Positions 1 to 9,106 of a stretch of DNA of 64,000 nt are shown in pieces (position 1 is the stretch's first letter; each line of letters opens with the position of its first letter). The notes under the pieces are model-generated. The model was not told where the DNA came from and searched no databases. It worked only from the letters and a program-made list of their open reading frames with translations. Source of the stretch: JBLHZY01 sp050633265 (lineage in GTDB: Bacteria > Pseudomonadota > Alphaproteobacteria > Rhodobacterales > Rhodobacteraceae). The translations under genes and the position numbers were made by a program. Where the stretch lies: positions 62,001 to 126,000 of the forward strand of contig JBOEGE010000007.1 of NCBI GenBank assembly GCA_050633265.1, given 5' to 3'.

Positions 1-636
1 CCCCGAGGGCATGAAAAACTGATGCGCGCAGCCATTATGCGGCAAGTCATGCGCGATCGCACAGACAAGCGCAGTTTGACCATAGCCCCAGCCCGTCCGC
101 TTAATCCCCGCGCGCGCTGCCGTTCCAGAGCTGCGCCCATCACAACCCACAATCACCCGCGCGGCGATCTTCGCACCGCTGCCCAATGTGAGCATGGCAC
201 CGCTTGGCGTGATCTCTTGCGCAATGACCGTCTCGCCGGAAATCTCTGTGATGCCGGGATGCGCCTTCAAAGCCAGCAAAAACGCGCGCCGCAAAAAGCG
301 ATCCTCAAGCATATAGCCCATCGGCCCTTCATCAATTTCCGCGTGATCAAATTCAAGTATGAAAGGCGAGGGCCCTTCGCCGGCGCGCCCATCAGTAACG
401 CAGACATCCAAAATCGGCTGTGCATGCTTGGCGACAGCATCCCAAATGCCAATCCCGGCCAAAAGCCGCTGTGAGGAAAGCGCCAGCGCATAACCGCGCC
501 CGTCAAACGCATCCCCCATCCGCGCCGCCACTGGCAGCGCATCAATCACCGCAACTTGCAGGCCCGCATCCGCCAGTGCCAGCGCCAAAGCGGGGCCATT
601 CAGCCCGCCGCCCACAATCGCGATATCGTAATCCAT
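1..636 (-). CDS. UbiH/UbiF-family FAD-dependent hydroxylase, 5' part only
   Basis: An open frame of 212 codons reads from the ATG at 636 to the window edge without a stop, so the 3' half of the gene lies outside. The protein begins with a Rossmann FAD-binding motif (AIVGGGLNGPALALAL, residues 6-21). It has RGYALALS at 47-54 and the GCDGRSS segment at 164-170, the DG motif of the aromatic-ring flavoprotein hydroxylases. The match is to the UbiH/UbiF/VisC/COQ6 family, which hydroxylates the ubiquinone ring precursor at the membrane using NAD(P)H and oxygen. Which ring position is used cannot be told from the visible part. The gene diverges from the amidase gene, with 87 bp between the two starts. 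Confidence 0.85.
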   Translation of the reverse strand, partial: MDYDIAIVGGGLNGPALALALADAGLQVAVIDALPVAARMGDAFDGRGYALALSSQRLLAGIGIWDAVAKHAQPILDVCVTDGRAGEGPSPFILEFDHAEIDEGPMGYMLEDRFLRRAFLLALKAHPGITEISGETVIAQEITPSGAMLTLGSGAKIAARVIVGCDGRSSGTAARAGIKRTGWGYGQTALVCAIAHDLPHNGCAHQFFMPSG

Positions 637-723
637 TTTCATAAGCCCAATATGGCCGCGCGCGCGGGATTGTCCATGCGCTCTGGTGCCGCTACCCTGA
701 ATTCAAGCGTGAAGGGGCAGGGC

Positions 724-2055
724 ATGAGCGAGACATGGCTTAAGATGAGTATGGGCGATCTGGGCCGGGCGATTGGCACAGGCGCGATTGATCCTGTCGC
801 GCTTACCCAATGCTATCTTGAAGCCGCTCAAAACCATCCCCTAAGCGCGCGTATCTATGCCCGCTTTACCCCGCAGCGCGCCCAAAGTGAGGCCCAGGCC
901 GCCGCGTTTCGCGCCCAAAATAACCAGCGCAGATCGCTGCTTGATGGCGTTCCGATTTCGTGGAAAGATCTGTTTGATACAAGCGGAGTTGTGACCGAAG
1001 CCGGCTCGGCCTTGCTTGCCGGGCGCACTCCAAAACGGGATGCAAAAGTGCTGCGCGCCGCCACCAATTCCGGCCTGGTTTGCCTTGGCAAAACCCATAT
1101 GTCAGAGCTGGCCTTTTCTGGCCTTGGCTATAATCCAAGCACCCAATCCCCACCCTGTATCAACGATCCCGAGGCAGTTTCGGGCGGCTCTTCCTCAGGC
1201 GCAGCGACTTCGGTTGCCTTCGGGCTTGCGGCCGGTGCAATCGGTTCTGATACAGGCGGATCGGTGCGTATCCCTTCGGCTTGGAACGATCTGGTGGGGC
1301 TAAAAACAACGGCTGGAAGGCTCTCGCTTGAGGGCACAGTGCCGCTTTGTGAAAGCTTTGATACGGTTGGCCCATTGTGCCGCACTGTGGAAGATGCCGC
1401 CTTGATGCTCGGCGCGCTTGAGGGGCGCAAACCTGCCGATCTGCGTGGGACGACCCTGCAAGGCCGCCGCTTTTTGGAGCTTGAAACCGTGGCCTTTGAG
1501 GATATCCGCGAGGCCCCGCTCAAAGCCTACGAGGCGGCCCGCGACAAGCTGATTGCAGCAGGTGCAATTGTTGAGCGCCGCCCCATTGCGGAAGTCGCCG
1601 AGGCGATGGAATTAACCGGCGTGTTGTTTACCACCGAAGCCTATGCCCAATGGCGCGATGTGATCGAGGCCAATCCGCAAGCGATGTTCTCAGAGATCCT
1701 TGAACGGTTCCGTTCTGGCGCCAATTGGAGCGGCGCAGATTTTGCTGCTGGCTGGAAGCGATTGCATGCGCTTCGAGCGATTTACGCGCAAAAAGCTGCC
1801 CATTTTGATGCGGTGATCATGCCAACAGCGCCAATCCTGCCGCCAAATATGCAGCGCCTTGCCACGGATCACGATTATTACGTCGCCGAAAACCTGCTTG
1901 CCCTGCGCAACACGCGGATCGGCAATTTGATGGGCCTGTGCGGGCTCTCCTTGCCAACAGGGGTGCCGTCTTGCGGCATTTTGCTCAACGGCGCGCCGGG
2001 ACAAGAGGAAAAACTGCTTCGCCTTGGGGCCGCTGTTGAGGCCGCGCTGGCCTAA
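724..2055 (+). CDS. Amidase signature family hydrolase
   Basis: The product has 443 residues. It carries the amidase signature catalytic triad: Lys81 (in SWKDLFD), a cis-Ser near 156 in GGSSSGAATSVA, and the nucleophile Ser180 in GSDTGGSVRIPS. The fold is that of GatA and bacterial amidases, which hydrolyse carboxamides in the cytoplasm. It is unlikely to be GatA itself, because no gatB or gatC lies nearby and the flanking motifs differ. The substrate cannot be predicted. The start at 724 is chosen because AGGGG lies about 9 bases upstream and the protein begins just before the first conserved helix. Longer frames upstream would read into the ubiH promoter region. The DapC-like gene follows after 92 bp. 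Confidence 0.85.
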   Translation: MSETWLKMSMGDLGRAIGTGAIDPVALTQCYLEAAQNHPLSARIYARFTPQRAQSEAQAAAFRAQNNQRRSLLDGVPISWKDLFDTSGVVTEAGSALLAGRTPKRDAKVLRAATNSGLVCLGKTHMSELAFSGLGYNPSTQSPPCINDPEAVSGGSSSGAATSVAFGLAAGAIGSDTGGSVRIPSAWNDLVGLKTTAGRLSLEGTVPLCESFDTVGPLCRTVEDAALMLGALEGRKPADLRGTTLQGRRFLELETVAFEDIREAPLKAYEAARDKLIAAGAIVERRPIAEVAEAMELTGVLFTTEAYAQWRDVIEANPQAMFSEILERFRSGANWSGADFAAGWKRLHALRAIYAQKAAHFDAVIMPTAPILPPNMQRLATDHDYYVAENLLALRNTRIGNLMGLCGLSLPTGVPSCGILLNGAPGQEEKLLRLGAAVEAALA

Positions 2056-2147
2056 AAGCCACATATCGCGCGTTCTGCCAAAAAGAAGCGCGCGTTTTCT
2101 GGACCAAAGCTCTTTCCTTGGCTATCTTGAGGGCAATTCGAGGCGAA

Positions 2148-3371
2148 ATGATCTCGAAACTTGAGGCAGTAGAGCAAAATAAAGTGACACCATCGTTCCC
2201 AGAGCGGTTTTCGAACCTGCCAGAATATGCGTTTCCGCGCCTGCGGAGCCTTCTCGACGGCTATGCGCCGGGCGGGGATGTGCGCCATATGACGATCGGT
2301 GAGCCGAAACACCCGTTTCCCGAATGGGTGCCGCAGATAATTGCTGATAATTCTCAAGAGTTTAACTCTTATCCGCCCAATGATGGCGCGCCTGAATTGC
2401 TGGCTGCTATCGCGAGCTGGATCGCGCGGCGTTTCGGCGCCAACCTTGATCCTGAAACGCAAATCATGGCCCTAAACGGCACCCGCGAAGGCCTGTTCAA
2501 CACCGCGATTGCCCTTTGCCCAGAGCAGAAAAACGGCCAAAAGCCAGCGATCCTGATGCCAAACCCCTTCTATCAGGTCTATGCAATCGCAAGCCTGACC
2601 GTTGGCGCCGAACCCCATTATATCGCCGCAACCGCGCAAAACGGCTTCCTTCCCGATTTCACAGCGCTTGATCCGGCCCTTCTGGATCGCACCGCAATTG
2701 CCTATGTCTGCTCACCGGCCAATCCGCAGGGCTCTGTTGCTTCGGCCCAGTACTGGCGCGATCTGATTGCTTTGGCCGAAAAGCACGATTTCCGCATCTT
2801 TGCCGATGAATGCTACTCCGAGATTTACCGTGATACGCCGCCAACGGGCGCGCTAGAAATCGCAGCTAAGATAAACGCCGATCCCGAGCGGGTCGTTGTG
2901 TTTAACTCGCTTTCCAAACGCTCAAACCTTCCCGGGTTGCGTTCTGGTTTTGTGGCGTCCGGCCCGAAAAACATCAAGGCAATCAAGCAATTGCGCGCTT
3001 ACTCCGGCGCACCAATGCCGCTGCCGCTCCAAAGAGTTGCGCAAAAGGTCTGGGCGGATGAGGCCCATGTCATCGAAAATCGCGCGCTTTATGCGGCGAA
3101 ATTCGATGCAGCAGACGAAATATTCAAAGATCAGCCCGGTGCAGGCGCGCCCGAAGCTGGCTTTTTCATGTGGCTGCCCGTTGAAGATGGCGAAATGGCT
3201 GCATTGAAACTCTGGCGCGAGACAGGTGTTCGGGTTCTGCCCGGCGCTTATCTCAGCCGCGATGTGGATGGGGAAAACCCCGGCGCATCTTATATCCGGG
3301 TCGCTCTTGTGGCCCCAAAAGAAGAAACTCAGCGCGCGCTGATCGAGCTGCGCGACTGTCTCTACAGGTGA
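2148..3371 (+). CDS. dapC: Class I/II PLP-dependent aminotransferase, succinyldiaminopimelate transaminase-like
   Basis: This is a fold-type I aminotransferase of 407 residues. The PLP lysine is Lys257 in SLSKRSNLPGLRSGF. An N-terminal GEPKHPFPEW motif and a following YPPNDG motif resemble the DapC subgroup (N-succinyl-LL-2,6-diaminopimelate aminotransferase of the lysine/peptidoglycan pathway). CSPANPQG and FADECYSEIY are the usual cofactor-binding segments. The start is uncertain. ATG 2148 has GAGG only 4 bases away, and GTG 2184 would begin just before the conserved SFPERF block, so the true N-terminus may be 12 residues shorter. The gene runs directly into ftsK 14 bp later. A dapB gene elsewhere in the window supports an active DAP pathway, but the exact substrate is inferred. 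Confidence 0.75.
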   Translation: MISKLEAVEQNKVTPSFPERFSNLPEYAFPRLRSLLDGYAPGGDVRHMTIGEPKHPFPEWVPQIIADNSQEFNSYPPNDGAPELLAAIASWIARRFGANLDPETQIMALNGTREGLFNTAIALCPEQKNGQKPAILMPNPFYQVYAIASLTVGAEPHYIAATAQNGFLPDFTALDPALLDRTAIAYVCSPANPQGSVASAQYWRDLIALAEKHDFRIFADECYSEIYRDTPPTGALEIAAKINADPERVVVFNSLSKRSNLPGLRSGFVASGPKNIKAIKQLRAYSGAPMPLPLQRVAQKVWADEAHVIENRALYAAKFDAADEIFKDQPGAGAPEAGFFMWLPVEDGEMAALKLWRETGVRVLPGAYLSRDVDGENPGASYIRVALVAPKEETQRALIELRDCLYR

Positions 3372-3385
3372 AGACGAGGAATAAC

Positions 3386-6300
3386 ATGGCATCCTATCAG
3401 GCACGGCAACGCGACCCGCTACTCGACAGCAACACGCAAGCCATTCTGGAACAGCGAAGCAAAGAGCTCTTGGGCCTTGGCCTTTTGGCTTTGGCCGCGC
3501 TCACAGCGATGATCCTTGGTTCTTATACACCAACCGATCCGAGCTGGCTTTCCGCCACGGATGAGCCTGCGCGCAATCTGTTGGGGCGCTTTGGGGCCTC
3601 TATTGCTTCGCCGCTCTATATGATTGTGGGCGTCGCGAGCTGGGGTTTTGTGGCTGTGTTTGCCGCTTGGGGCCTGCGCTTCTTGATGCATCGCGGTGAA
3701 GAACGCGCGATTCCACGTCTGTTTTTTGCATTGGTTGGGATTGCGATTGTCTCGGTCTATGCAGCTACGATTACGCCCTTTGAAAGCTGGAGCCATTCCT
3801 TTGGCCTTGGCGGCATGTTTGGCGAAACACTGCTTGGAACGCTGGTGAATCTGCTGCCGATCAAAGCAACTTTGGGCTTTAAATTCCTCGCGATTGTTAC
3901 CGCATTTGGATCGATCGCCATGTCGCTCTATGTGCTTGGCTTCACCAGGCCTGAGATCAAGCGCATGGGCCGTTTTTTGATCACCGGAACAGTGATGACC
4001 TATGCGATTTTGCTGCGCATTTTGGGCAAAGGGGCCGTTGGGGCAACGATTGCTGCGCGCACTATGGGCGCCAAAACATCCGAAATCCGTGCTGCCCGCT
4101 CTGAGCGGCGCGCCTTTGAAGCCCAAGCCCTGGCCGAAGCAGAAGCGGCAACTGCGCAAGAATACTATTCCGCGCCGCCCATCGCCGCCCCGACAAACCG
4201 CGTTTTGCGCGCCGAGCCTGTGTTCGCTGAGGCGCCGGGGCATCCTGCGCCGCATGAGCAATATCACGCCCAAGAACAGGACTATCTCACTGATTTTGCA
4301 GCGGAATCCCAGCCAGCACCTACCCCCGCAGCTGAGCCAAAAGGCCTTCTTGCGCGTATGCCCTCCTTGCTCAAACGCGCCGTTGAGCCGCAGCCAGAAT
4401 TGATCGAGACGCCAGAATATCAAGGCGCGGTGATTGATGAAGGCGATGGCGATGCCCGGATCAAAGCCCGCATTGCCGATGTGATAAAAACCCGCGCCCG
4501 CCAAACCCCTATTCCTGGCGCAATGCGCGATGAACCGCCGCTAACGGCTGCTGTGCGCCGCCATCGCAAGGGCCCCGAGCCAATGATCTTGGCCGCATCG
4601 ATGACCCATGCAGAAGGTGATCAAGCCCCGCTGGCCGCGCCCGTTCTTGGCCGCGCAACCGAGTTTGCAGCCGAATATACCAGCGCGCCAATGATGGCCC
4701 AAACCGCCCCCGTTGAGACAGGCTTGCAAGACGCGCATTCCTATGCCGCGCCCGCGCCCGCCGCCGACCCCGCACCATTGCCAACGCAGCGCTTTGTGCC
4801 ACAGCCGGCCGCACCCGAGCCAAAAGCCGTTGTCCAACATGCGCAACGCAAAGCGCCCCAACCTTCGCGCAAAGCCATCGCCGAAGCACAGCCCGCTTTG
4901 GCCTTTGAGGATAGCGCCGCGGAATACGAAACCCCGCCGCTTTCGCTCTTGTCCAGCCCTGCAACTGTCGAGCGCCATCACCTATCGGATGAAGCGCTTG
5001 AAGAAAATGCGCGCATGCTTGAAAACGTGCTCGATGATTATGGCGTGAAGGGCGAGATCGTTTCGGTGCGCCCCGGCCCCGTTGTAACCATGTATGAGCT
5101 TGAGCCTGCACCGGGTTTGAAAGCCAGCCGCGTGATCGGCCTTGCCGATGATATCGCCCGCTCGATGAGCGCGATCTCTGCGCGTGTTTCAACCGTTCCC
5201 GGCCGCTCTGTGATTGGGATCGAATTGCCCAACGTAAACCGTGAAAAAGTTGTTCTGCGTGAGATCCTTTCAGCGCGTGATTTCGGCGATAGCAACATGA
5301 AGCTCCCGCTTGCGCTTGGCAAAGATATCGGCGGCGATGCTGTTGTTGCCAACCTTGCCAAGATGCCTCACCTCCTGATTGCAGGGACGACCGGCTCGGG
5401 TAAATCCGTGGCGATCAACACGATGATCCTGTCGCTGCTTTACAAGCTGACGCCGGATGAATGCCGCCTGATCATGATCGATCCGAAGATGCTGGAACTC
5501 AGCGTTTATGATGGCATCCCGCATCTCCTTTCCCCCGTTGTAACAGACCCTAAAAAGGCAGTTGTGGCTCTAAAATGGGTCGTGGGCGAGATGGAAGAGC
5601 GCTATCGCAAAATGTCCAAAATGGGCGTGCGCAACATTGATGGCTATAATGGCCGTGTGAAAGACGCGCTTGATAAAGGCGAGATGTTCAAGCGCACGGT
5701 TCAGACCGGTTTTGATGATGATACCGGCGAGCCGATCTTTGAAACCGAAGAATTTCAGCCCGAGCGCATCCCTTATATCGTTGTTGTCGTCGATGAGATG
5801 GCCGATTTGATGATGGTTGCGGGCAAGGAAATCGAGGCCTGTATTCAGCGCCTCGCACAGATGGCGCGCGCCTCGGGCATTCACCTGATCATGGCGACCC
5901 AGCGCCCATCAGTTGACGTGATCACCGGCACAATCAAGGCCAACTTCCCCACGCGGATTTCCTTCCAGGTGACCAGCAAAATCGATAGCCGCACGATCCT
6001 TGGCGAGCAGGGCGCAGAGCAGCTGCTTGGCATGGGCGATATGCTTTATATGGCGGGCGGCTCCAAGATCACCCGCGTTCACGGCCCCTTTGTGAGCGAT
6101 GAAGAGGTTGAGGAAATCGTCAACCATCTGAAGGCTTATGGCCCGCCGGAATATATTGGCGGCGTTGTGGAAGGCCCGGCTGAGGGAACCGAAAGCGATA
6201 TTGATGCTGTGCTTGGGCTTGGCGGTAATTCCGATGTTGAGGATGCGCTTTATGATACGGCCGTGGCGATTGTGATCAAGGATCGCAAATGCTCGACCTC

Positions 6301-6433
6301 CTATATTCAGCGCAAACTTTCCGTCGGCTATAACAAGGCCGCGCGTCTTGTTGAGCAGATGGAAGATGCAGGGCTCGTCTCTCCGGCCAACCATGTGGGC
6401 AAACGCGAAATTCTCGTCCCTGAGCAGCACTAG
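3386..6433 (+). CDS. ftsK: DNA translocase FtsK
   Basis: The protein has 1015 residues and the standard FtsK layout. Four hydrophobic membrane segments lie in about the first 210 residues. A long Ala/Pro/Glu-rich linker covers about 230-500. The alpha/beta RecA-like motor has its Walker A motif GTTGSGKS near 667-674 and Walker B VVVVDEMADLMM near 797-808. A C-terminal gamma winged-helix domain (from about 945, with CSTSYIQRKLSVGYNKAARL) reads KOPS-type sequences. FtsK anchors at the septum and pumps chromosome termini through it during division. The ATG at 3386 has GAGGA 6 bases upstream and follows the aminotransferase stop by 14 bp. lolA is next, the order I expect in Rhodobacteraceae. Confidence 0.97.
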   Translation: MASYQARQRDPLLDSNTQAILEQRSKELLGLGLLALAALTAMILGSYTPTDPSWLSATDEPARNLLGRFGASIASPLYMIVGVASWGFVAVFAAWGLRFLMHRGEERAIPRLFFALVGIAIVSVYAATITPFESWSHSFGLGGMFGETLLGTLVNLLPIKATLGFKFLAIVTAFGSIAMSLYVLGFTRPEIKRMGRFLITGTVMTYAILLRILGKGAVGATIAARTMGAKTSEIRAARSERRAFEAQALAEAEAATAQEYYSAPPIAAPTNRVLRAEPVFAEAPGHPAPHEQYHAQEQDYLTDFAAESQPAPTPAAEPKGLLARMPSLLKRAVEPQPELIETPEYQGAVIDEGDGDARIKARIADVIKTRARQTPIPGAMRDEPPLTAAVRRHRKGPEPMILAASMTHAEGDQAPLAAPVLGRATEFAAEYTSAPMMAQTAPVETGLQDAHSYAAPAPAADPAPLPTQRFVPQPAAPEPKAVVQHAQRKAPQPSRKAIAEAQPALAFEDSAAEYETPPLSLLSSPATVERHHLSDEALEENARMLENVLDDYGVKGEIVSVRPGPVVTMYELEPAPGLKASRVIGLADDIARSMSAISARVSTVPGRSVIGIELPNVNREKVVLREILSARDFGDSNMKLPLALGKDIGGDAVVANLAKMPHLLIAGTTGSGKSVAINTMILSLLYKLTPDECRLIMIDPKMLELSVYDGIPHLLSPVVTDPKKAVVALKWVVGEMEERYRKMSKMGVRNIDGYNGRVKDALDKGEMFKRTVQTGFDDDTGEPIFETEEFQPERIPYIVVVVDEMADLMMVAGKEIEACIQRLAQMARASGIHLIMATQRPSVDVITGTIKANFPTRISFQVTSKIDSRTILGEQGAEQLLGMGDMLYMAGGSKITRVHGPFVSDEEVEEIVNHLKAYGPPEYIGGVVEGPAEGTESDIDAVLGLGGNSDVEDALYDTAVAIVIKDRKCSTSYIQRKLSVGYNKAARLVEQMEDAGLVSPANHVGKREILVPEQH

Positions 6434-6434
6434 C

Positions 6435-6469
6435 ATTGATCACGGGCAATTCTCTGCCATGTGATCAAT
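6435..6469 (+). repeat. Perfect 9-bp inverted repeat between ftsK and lolA
   Basis: ATTGATCAC (6435-6443) and GTGATCAAT (6461-6469) are exact reverse complements. Inside them GGCA and TGCC can pair around ATTCTC, giving one extended hairpin that begins right after the ftsK stop codon. It has no following T-run, so it is not a standard intrinsic terminator. It may be a 3' stabilising hairpin, a transcript processing site or a protein-binding palindrome. Confidence 0.8.
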
Positions 6470-6511
6470 TGTGCGATGGTGCGCGCGCGGATCAGAGCTT
6501 ATGTTGAGAGC

Positions 6512-7120
6512 ATGAAAATGCTTCGCCTTATCCTCGCGCCCTTGCTTTTGCTGGCGCTTAGCTTTCCTGCCCATTCGGCGGGCAAGCTCTCGCTGTCGGA
6601 AATCTCCGCCTATCTCAATTCGCTCAAAACGGCCAAGGGCGAATTTACCCAGATCAATGATGATGGGACAATCTCCACCGGGACGATTTTCATCAAACGG
6701 CCCGGCCGCGTTCGGTTTGAATATAACCCGCCCGAAGCGAGCTTGGTTTTGGCGGGCGGCGGTGAAGTTGCGATCTTTGATAAGAAAAGCAATCAGCCCC
6801 CCGAGCGCTATCCTTTGGCCAAAACGCCGCTTAGCCTGATCCTCGCGGCCAATGTTGATCTGGGCCGTGCGCGCATGGTGACAGGGCATACATCGGACGC
6901 CAACACCACGACCGTGCGCGCCCAAGACCCGGATCACCCTGAATACGGTTCAATTGAGCTTGTCTTTACGGGCGCGCCAACAGAGCTGCGCCAGTGGAAG
7001 ATCAACGATGGGGGCGGCGGCAGCACAACGGTAATTCTGGGAGAGCTGAACAAAGGCATCGCAATCGGCGATACGCGGTTCAATATCCTGCAAGAAATGC
7101 GGCGCGCCGGGTTTAACTGA
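6512..7120 (+). CDS. lolA: Outer membrane lipoprotein carrier protein LolA
   Basis: The protein has 202 residues with a Sec signal peptide (MKMLRLILAPLLLLALS, cleavage expected after the following AHSA). A LolA-like beta-sheet body follows: KGEFTQIN, SGTIFIKRPGRVRFEY, and LAGGGEVAIFDKKSNQ. LolA receives lipoproteins released by LolCDE at the inner membrane and ferries them across the periplasm. The start at 6512 is preferred because it opens directly into the signal peptide and has GAGAG 3-4 bases upstream. A GTG at 6461 would add a non-signal extension and lies inside the inverted repeat. The gene probably shares transcripts with ftsK, modulated by the hairpin between them. It ends 18 bp from the convergent transglycosylase gene. 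Confidence 0.92.
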   Translation: MKMLRLILAPLLLLALSFPAHSAGKLSLSEISAYLNSLKTAKGEFTQINDDGTISTGTIFIKRPGRVRFEYNPPEASLVLAGGGEVAIFDKKSNQPPERYPLAKTPLSLILAANVDLGRARMVTGHTSDANTTTVRAQDPDHPEYGSIELVFTGAPTELRQWKINDGGGGSTTVILGELNKGIAIGDTRFNILQEMRRAGFN

Positions 7121-7138
7121 TCCCGCCGCGCTGCGCGC

Positions 7139-7720
7139 CTAACCGCGGCAATTGGGCAGCTGCGCCTCATATTCCCGCGCCCGCGTTTGGACTTCGCCAG
7201 AAACACGCAACAGCCAAGGTTTGGAATTATACGAGCCGCGCGCATAGCCCGTGCGCCCCTCGTGATAGGCCAGATACTGCGCCCGTGCATCGCGTTTTGA
7301 GATGTTCAACCGCTCGGTCGAGCCGTTCATATACCAGCCCATAAAATCGGTCGCATCGCGAATGTCATCGCGCTTGGCGCTGCGATTGCCCGTTGCGCGC
7401 TTGTATTCAAGCCAGGTCGCATCAAGCGCTTGGCTATACCCATAGGCCGAGCTTTGGCGCCCCATCGGGATCACCCCAAGCGCATAGCGAAACGGTGTGC
7501 GCGCATTGCCGATGAATTTGCTTTCTTGATAAATCGTCGCCATCTGCACCGAAACAGGAACGCCCCAGCGGCGCTCAGCGCGTTTCATCGCTTTCAGATA
7601 GGTCGGGCGTTGGGACACGATCGAACATGCGTTATCCAGATTGCGCGGTGCGGAAAAATTCCCGCTGCCGCATGCTGCAACCAAGGTTAACAATGCCATC
7701 GTGCGAAGAAGTCTGCTCAT
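7139..7720 (-). CDS. Lytic transglycosylase-like (SLT-fold) lipoprotein
   Basis: The product has 193 residues and begins with a lipoprotein signal (LLRTMALLTLVAACGSG; lipobox LVAAC, acylated Cys at residue 17). The mature part has the SLT lysozyme-like pattern, with the likely catalytic Glu in ATIYQESKF followed by AYGYSQALDATW, the position of the usual GLMQ segment. Such enzymes cleave peptidoglycan glycan strands to 1,6-anhydro products. Attachment through the lipid places it on the periplasmic face of a membrane. The start could also be GTG 7729, three codons upstream. The ATG at 7720 is used because it leads straight into the signal. The family call is by motif; the subfamily is not assigned. 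Confidence 0.78.
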   Translation of the reverse strand: MSRLLRTMALLTLVAACGSGNFSAPRNLDNACSIVSQRPTYLKAMKRAERRWGVPVSVQMATIYQESKFIGNARTPFRYALGVIPMGRQSSAYGYSQALDATWLEYKRATGNRSAKRDDIRDATDFMGWYMNGSTERLNISKRDARAQYLAYHEGRTGYARGSYNSKPWLLRVSGEVQTRAREYEAQLPNCRG

Positions 7721-7805
7721 GGGCCTCACTCGCTTTTTGTCGTTTTTTGTCTTTGGGCGACCCTAGCGCAATTCGCGCCGCATTTGAAATCAAATATCGT
7801 TGCGA

Positions 7806-8720
7806 TCAAAGGACAAAGGCCAATGTGAGCGGCAAAGTTATCACCGATAGCAGCGTTGAGACGACAACCAGCCCAGCAACCGAATCAGCATCCGCGCCGT
7901 ATTTCTCGGCCAGTAAATAAGAGGTCACAGCGACCGGGGTTGAGATTTGGATCACAAGAGCGGCAAAGGCCACTGGCGGCAAATCAAACGCGCGCCCAAT
8001 CCCCCAAGCGATCCCAACGCAAAGAACGACCTTCACAACCGACATCCCAAATGCCTGCCCAAGCCTGCCCGGTGTGAGCCGCGCAACCGCAACGCCAAGG
8101 GTGATCAGCATCATCGGGATGGCGATCTGGCCGATCAGGCTAAGCGTGTTGGTTAGGAACGTTGGCGTTTCCCAGCCTTGCCACATGAAGATCGCGCCCA
8201 AAACGGTCGCCCCGACGAGCGGCTCTTTGAGCACTTTGGAAAGCGTTCCACCGCCCGAAACAACCCAAACCCCAAAGGTAAAAGACCAAACCGCCATGAT
8301 CGCAAATATAACGACAGCATAACCTAAACCCTCGTCACCAAAGGCAAAAAGCGCAAGAGGCAGGCCAAGATTACCGGTGTTGCCAAAGATCAGCGGCGCA
8401 AGATAGGTGCGGATATTGATCCCAGCGAGGCGGGCTAAAAGATAGGCTGTGATTGTTACTGCGCCATAGGCCGCCGCCGCCGCCAGCGAAACGGCTGTTA
8501 ACGCTTGCGGCGAAATATCGGTTTTCATCAGGGAGGTGAAAATCAAACAAGGAACCGAAAGGGTCATCGCGATCTGCGTGACGAACTGAATCCGATACTC
8601 AAATCCGAGCTTGACCCAAACGAAGCCAATCAGCGCCAACAAGAACACCGGGGCCACAATCTCCAACACTGTTAAGATTAAGATCACAGACTGTTTCCCG
8701 AATTTCGACTGTCCGTGCAT
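7806..8720 (-). CDS. AEC-family (auxin efflux carrier-like) permease
   Basis: This is a roughly 304-residue, very hydrophobic protein with about ten predicted membrane segments. The opening after the N-terminus (LEIVAPVFLLALIGFVWVK) and internal features such as FGNTGNLGLPLALFAFGD and the C-terminal segment with STPVAVTSYLLAEKYG are typical of the AEC transporter family. Bacterial members export or import organic acids such as malate or malonate; the substrate here is unknown. ATG 8720 is chosen because AGGG lies 7 bases upstream. The conserved part begins about 12 codons later, so a downstream GTG start is possible. hspQ diverges from it 52 bp away. Confidence 0.85.
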   Translation of the reverse strand: MHGQSKFGKQSVILILTVLEIVAPVFLLALIGFVWVKLGFEYRIQFVTQIAMTLSVPCLIFTSLMKTDISPQALTAVSLAAAAAYGAVTITAYLLARLAGINIRTYLAPLIFGNTGNLGLPLALFAFGDEGLGYAVVIFAIMAVWSFTFGVWVVSGGGTLSKVLKEPLVGATVLGAIFMWQGWETPTFLTNTLSLIGQIAIPMMLITLGVAVARLTPGRLGQAFGMSVVKVVLCVGIAWGIGRAFDLPPVAFAALVIQISTPVAVTSYLLAEKYGADADSVAGLVVVSTLLSVITLPLTLAFVL

Positions 8721-8772
8721 GGACATGCCCTAGTGCAACGGTCTACTAACGGGCGGTGGGGGTTGCAACTTT

Positions 8773-9099
8773 ATGCTGAAAACACGAGCGAAATATCATC
8801 TGGGCCAAGTGGTTCGCCATCGGAAGCATCCCTTCCGCGGCGTTGTGTTTGATGTGGATGCAATGTTTTCCAATACCGAAGACTGGTATGATGCAATTCC
8901 TGAAGAGGCGCGGCCCGAAAAGGACCAGCCTTTCTATCATCTTCTGGCCGAAAACGATCAAAGCTATTACGTGGCTTATGTCTCGGAACAGAACCTCGTG
9001 GCGGATTATTCCGGCGAGCCAGTGGATCACCCAGATTTGGACGATCTGTTTGGCCCCTTCGAAGATGGCCAATACCCGCTCCATTTTCAGATGAATTGA
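8773..9099 (+). CDS. hspQ: Heat shock protein HspQ
   Basis: This 108-residue protein matches the HspQ/YccV family (hemimethylated-DNA-binding-like fold) along its whole length: KYHLGQVVRHRKHPFRGVVFD, PEKDQPFYHLLAEND, YVAYVSEQNLV and a C-terminal GPFEDGQYPLHFQ. In enterobacteria HspQ is a heat-shock protein and a specificity enhancer of the Lon protease. I see no heat-shock-type promoter immediately upstream here, unlike clpB in the same window. A GGGGG run sits about 12 bases before the ATG and is the only Shine-Dalgarno candidate. The gene is convergent with the gamma-glutamyltransferase gene, 7 bp away. Confidence 0.93.
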   Translation: MLKTRAKYHLGQVVRHRKHPFRGVVFDVDAMFSNTEDWYDAIPEEARPEKDQPFYHLLAENDQSYYVAYVSEQNLVADYSGEPVDHPDLDDLFGPFEDGQYPLHFQMN

Positions 9100-9106
9100 C
9101 CGCGGC

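Noticed and set aside
6461..6511. Earlier GTG start of lolA
   Set aside because: It would put 17 non-signal residues before a clear signal peptide and start inside the palindrome.
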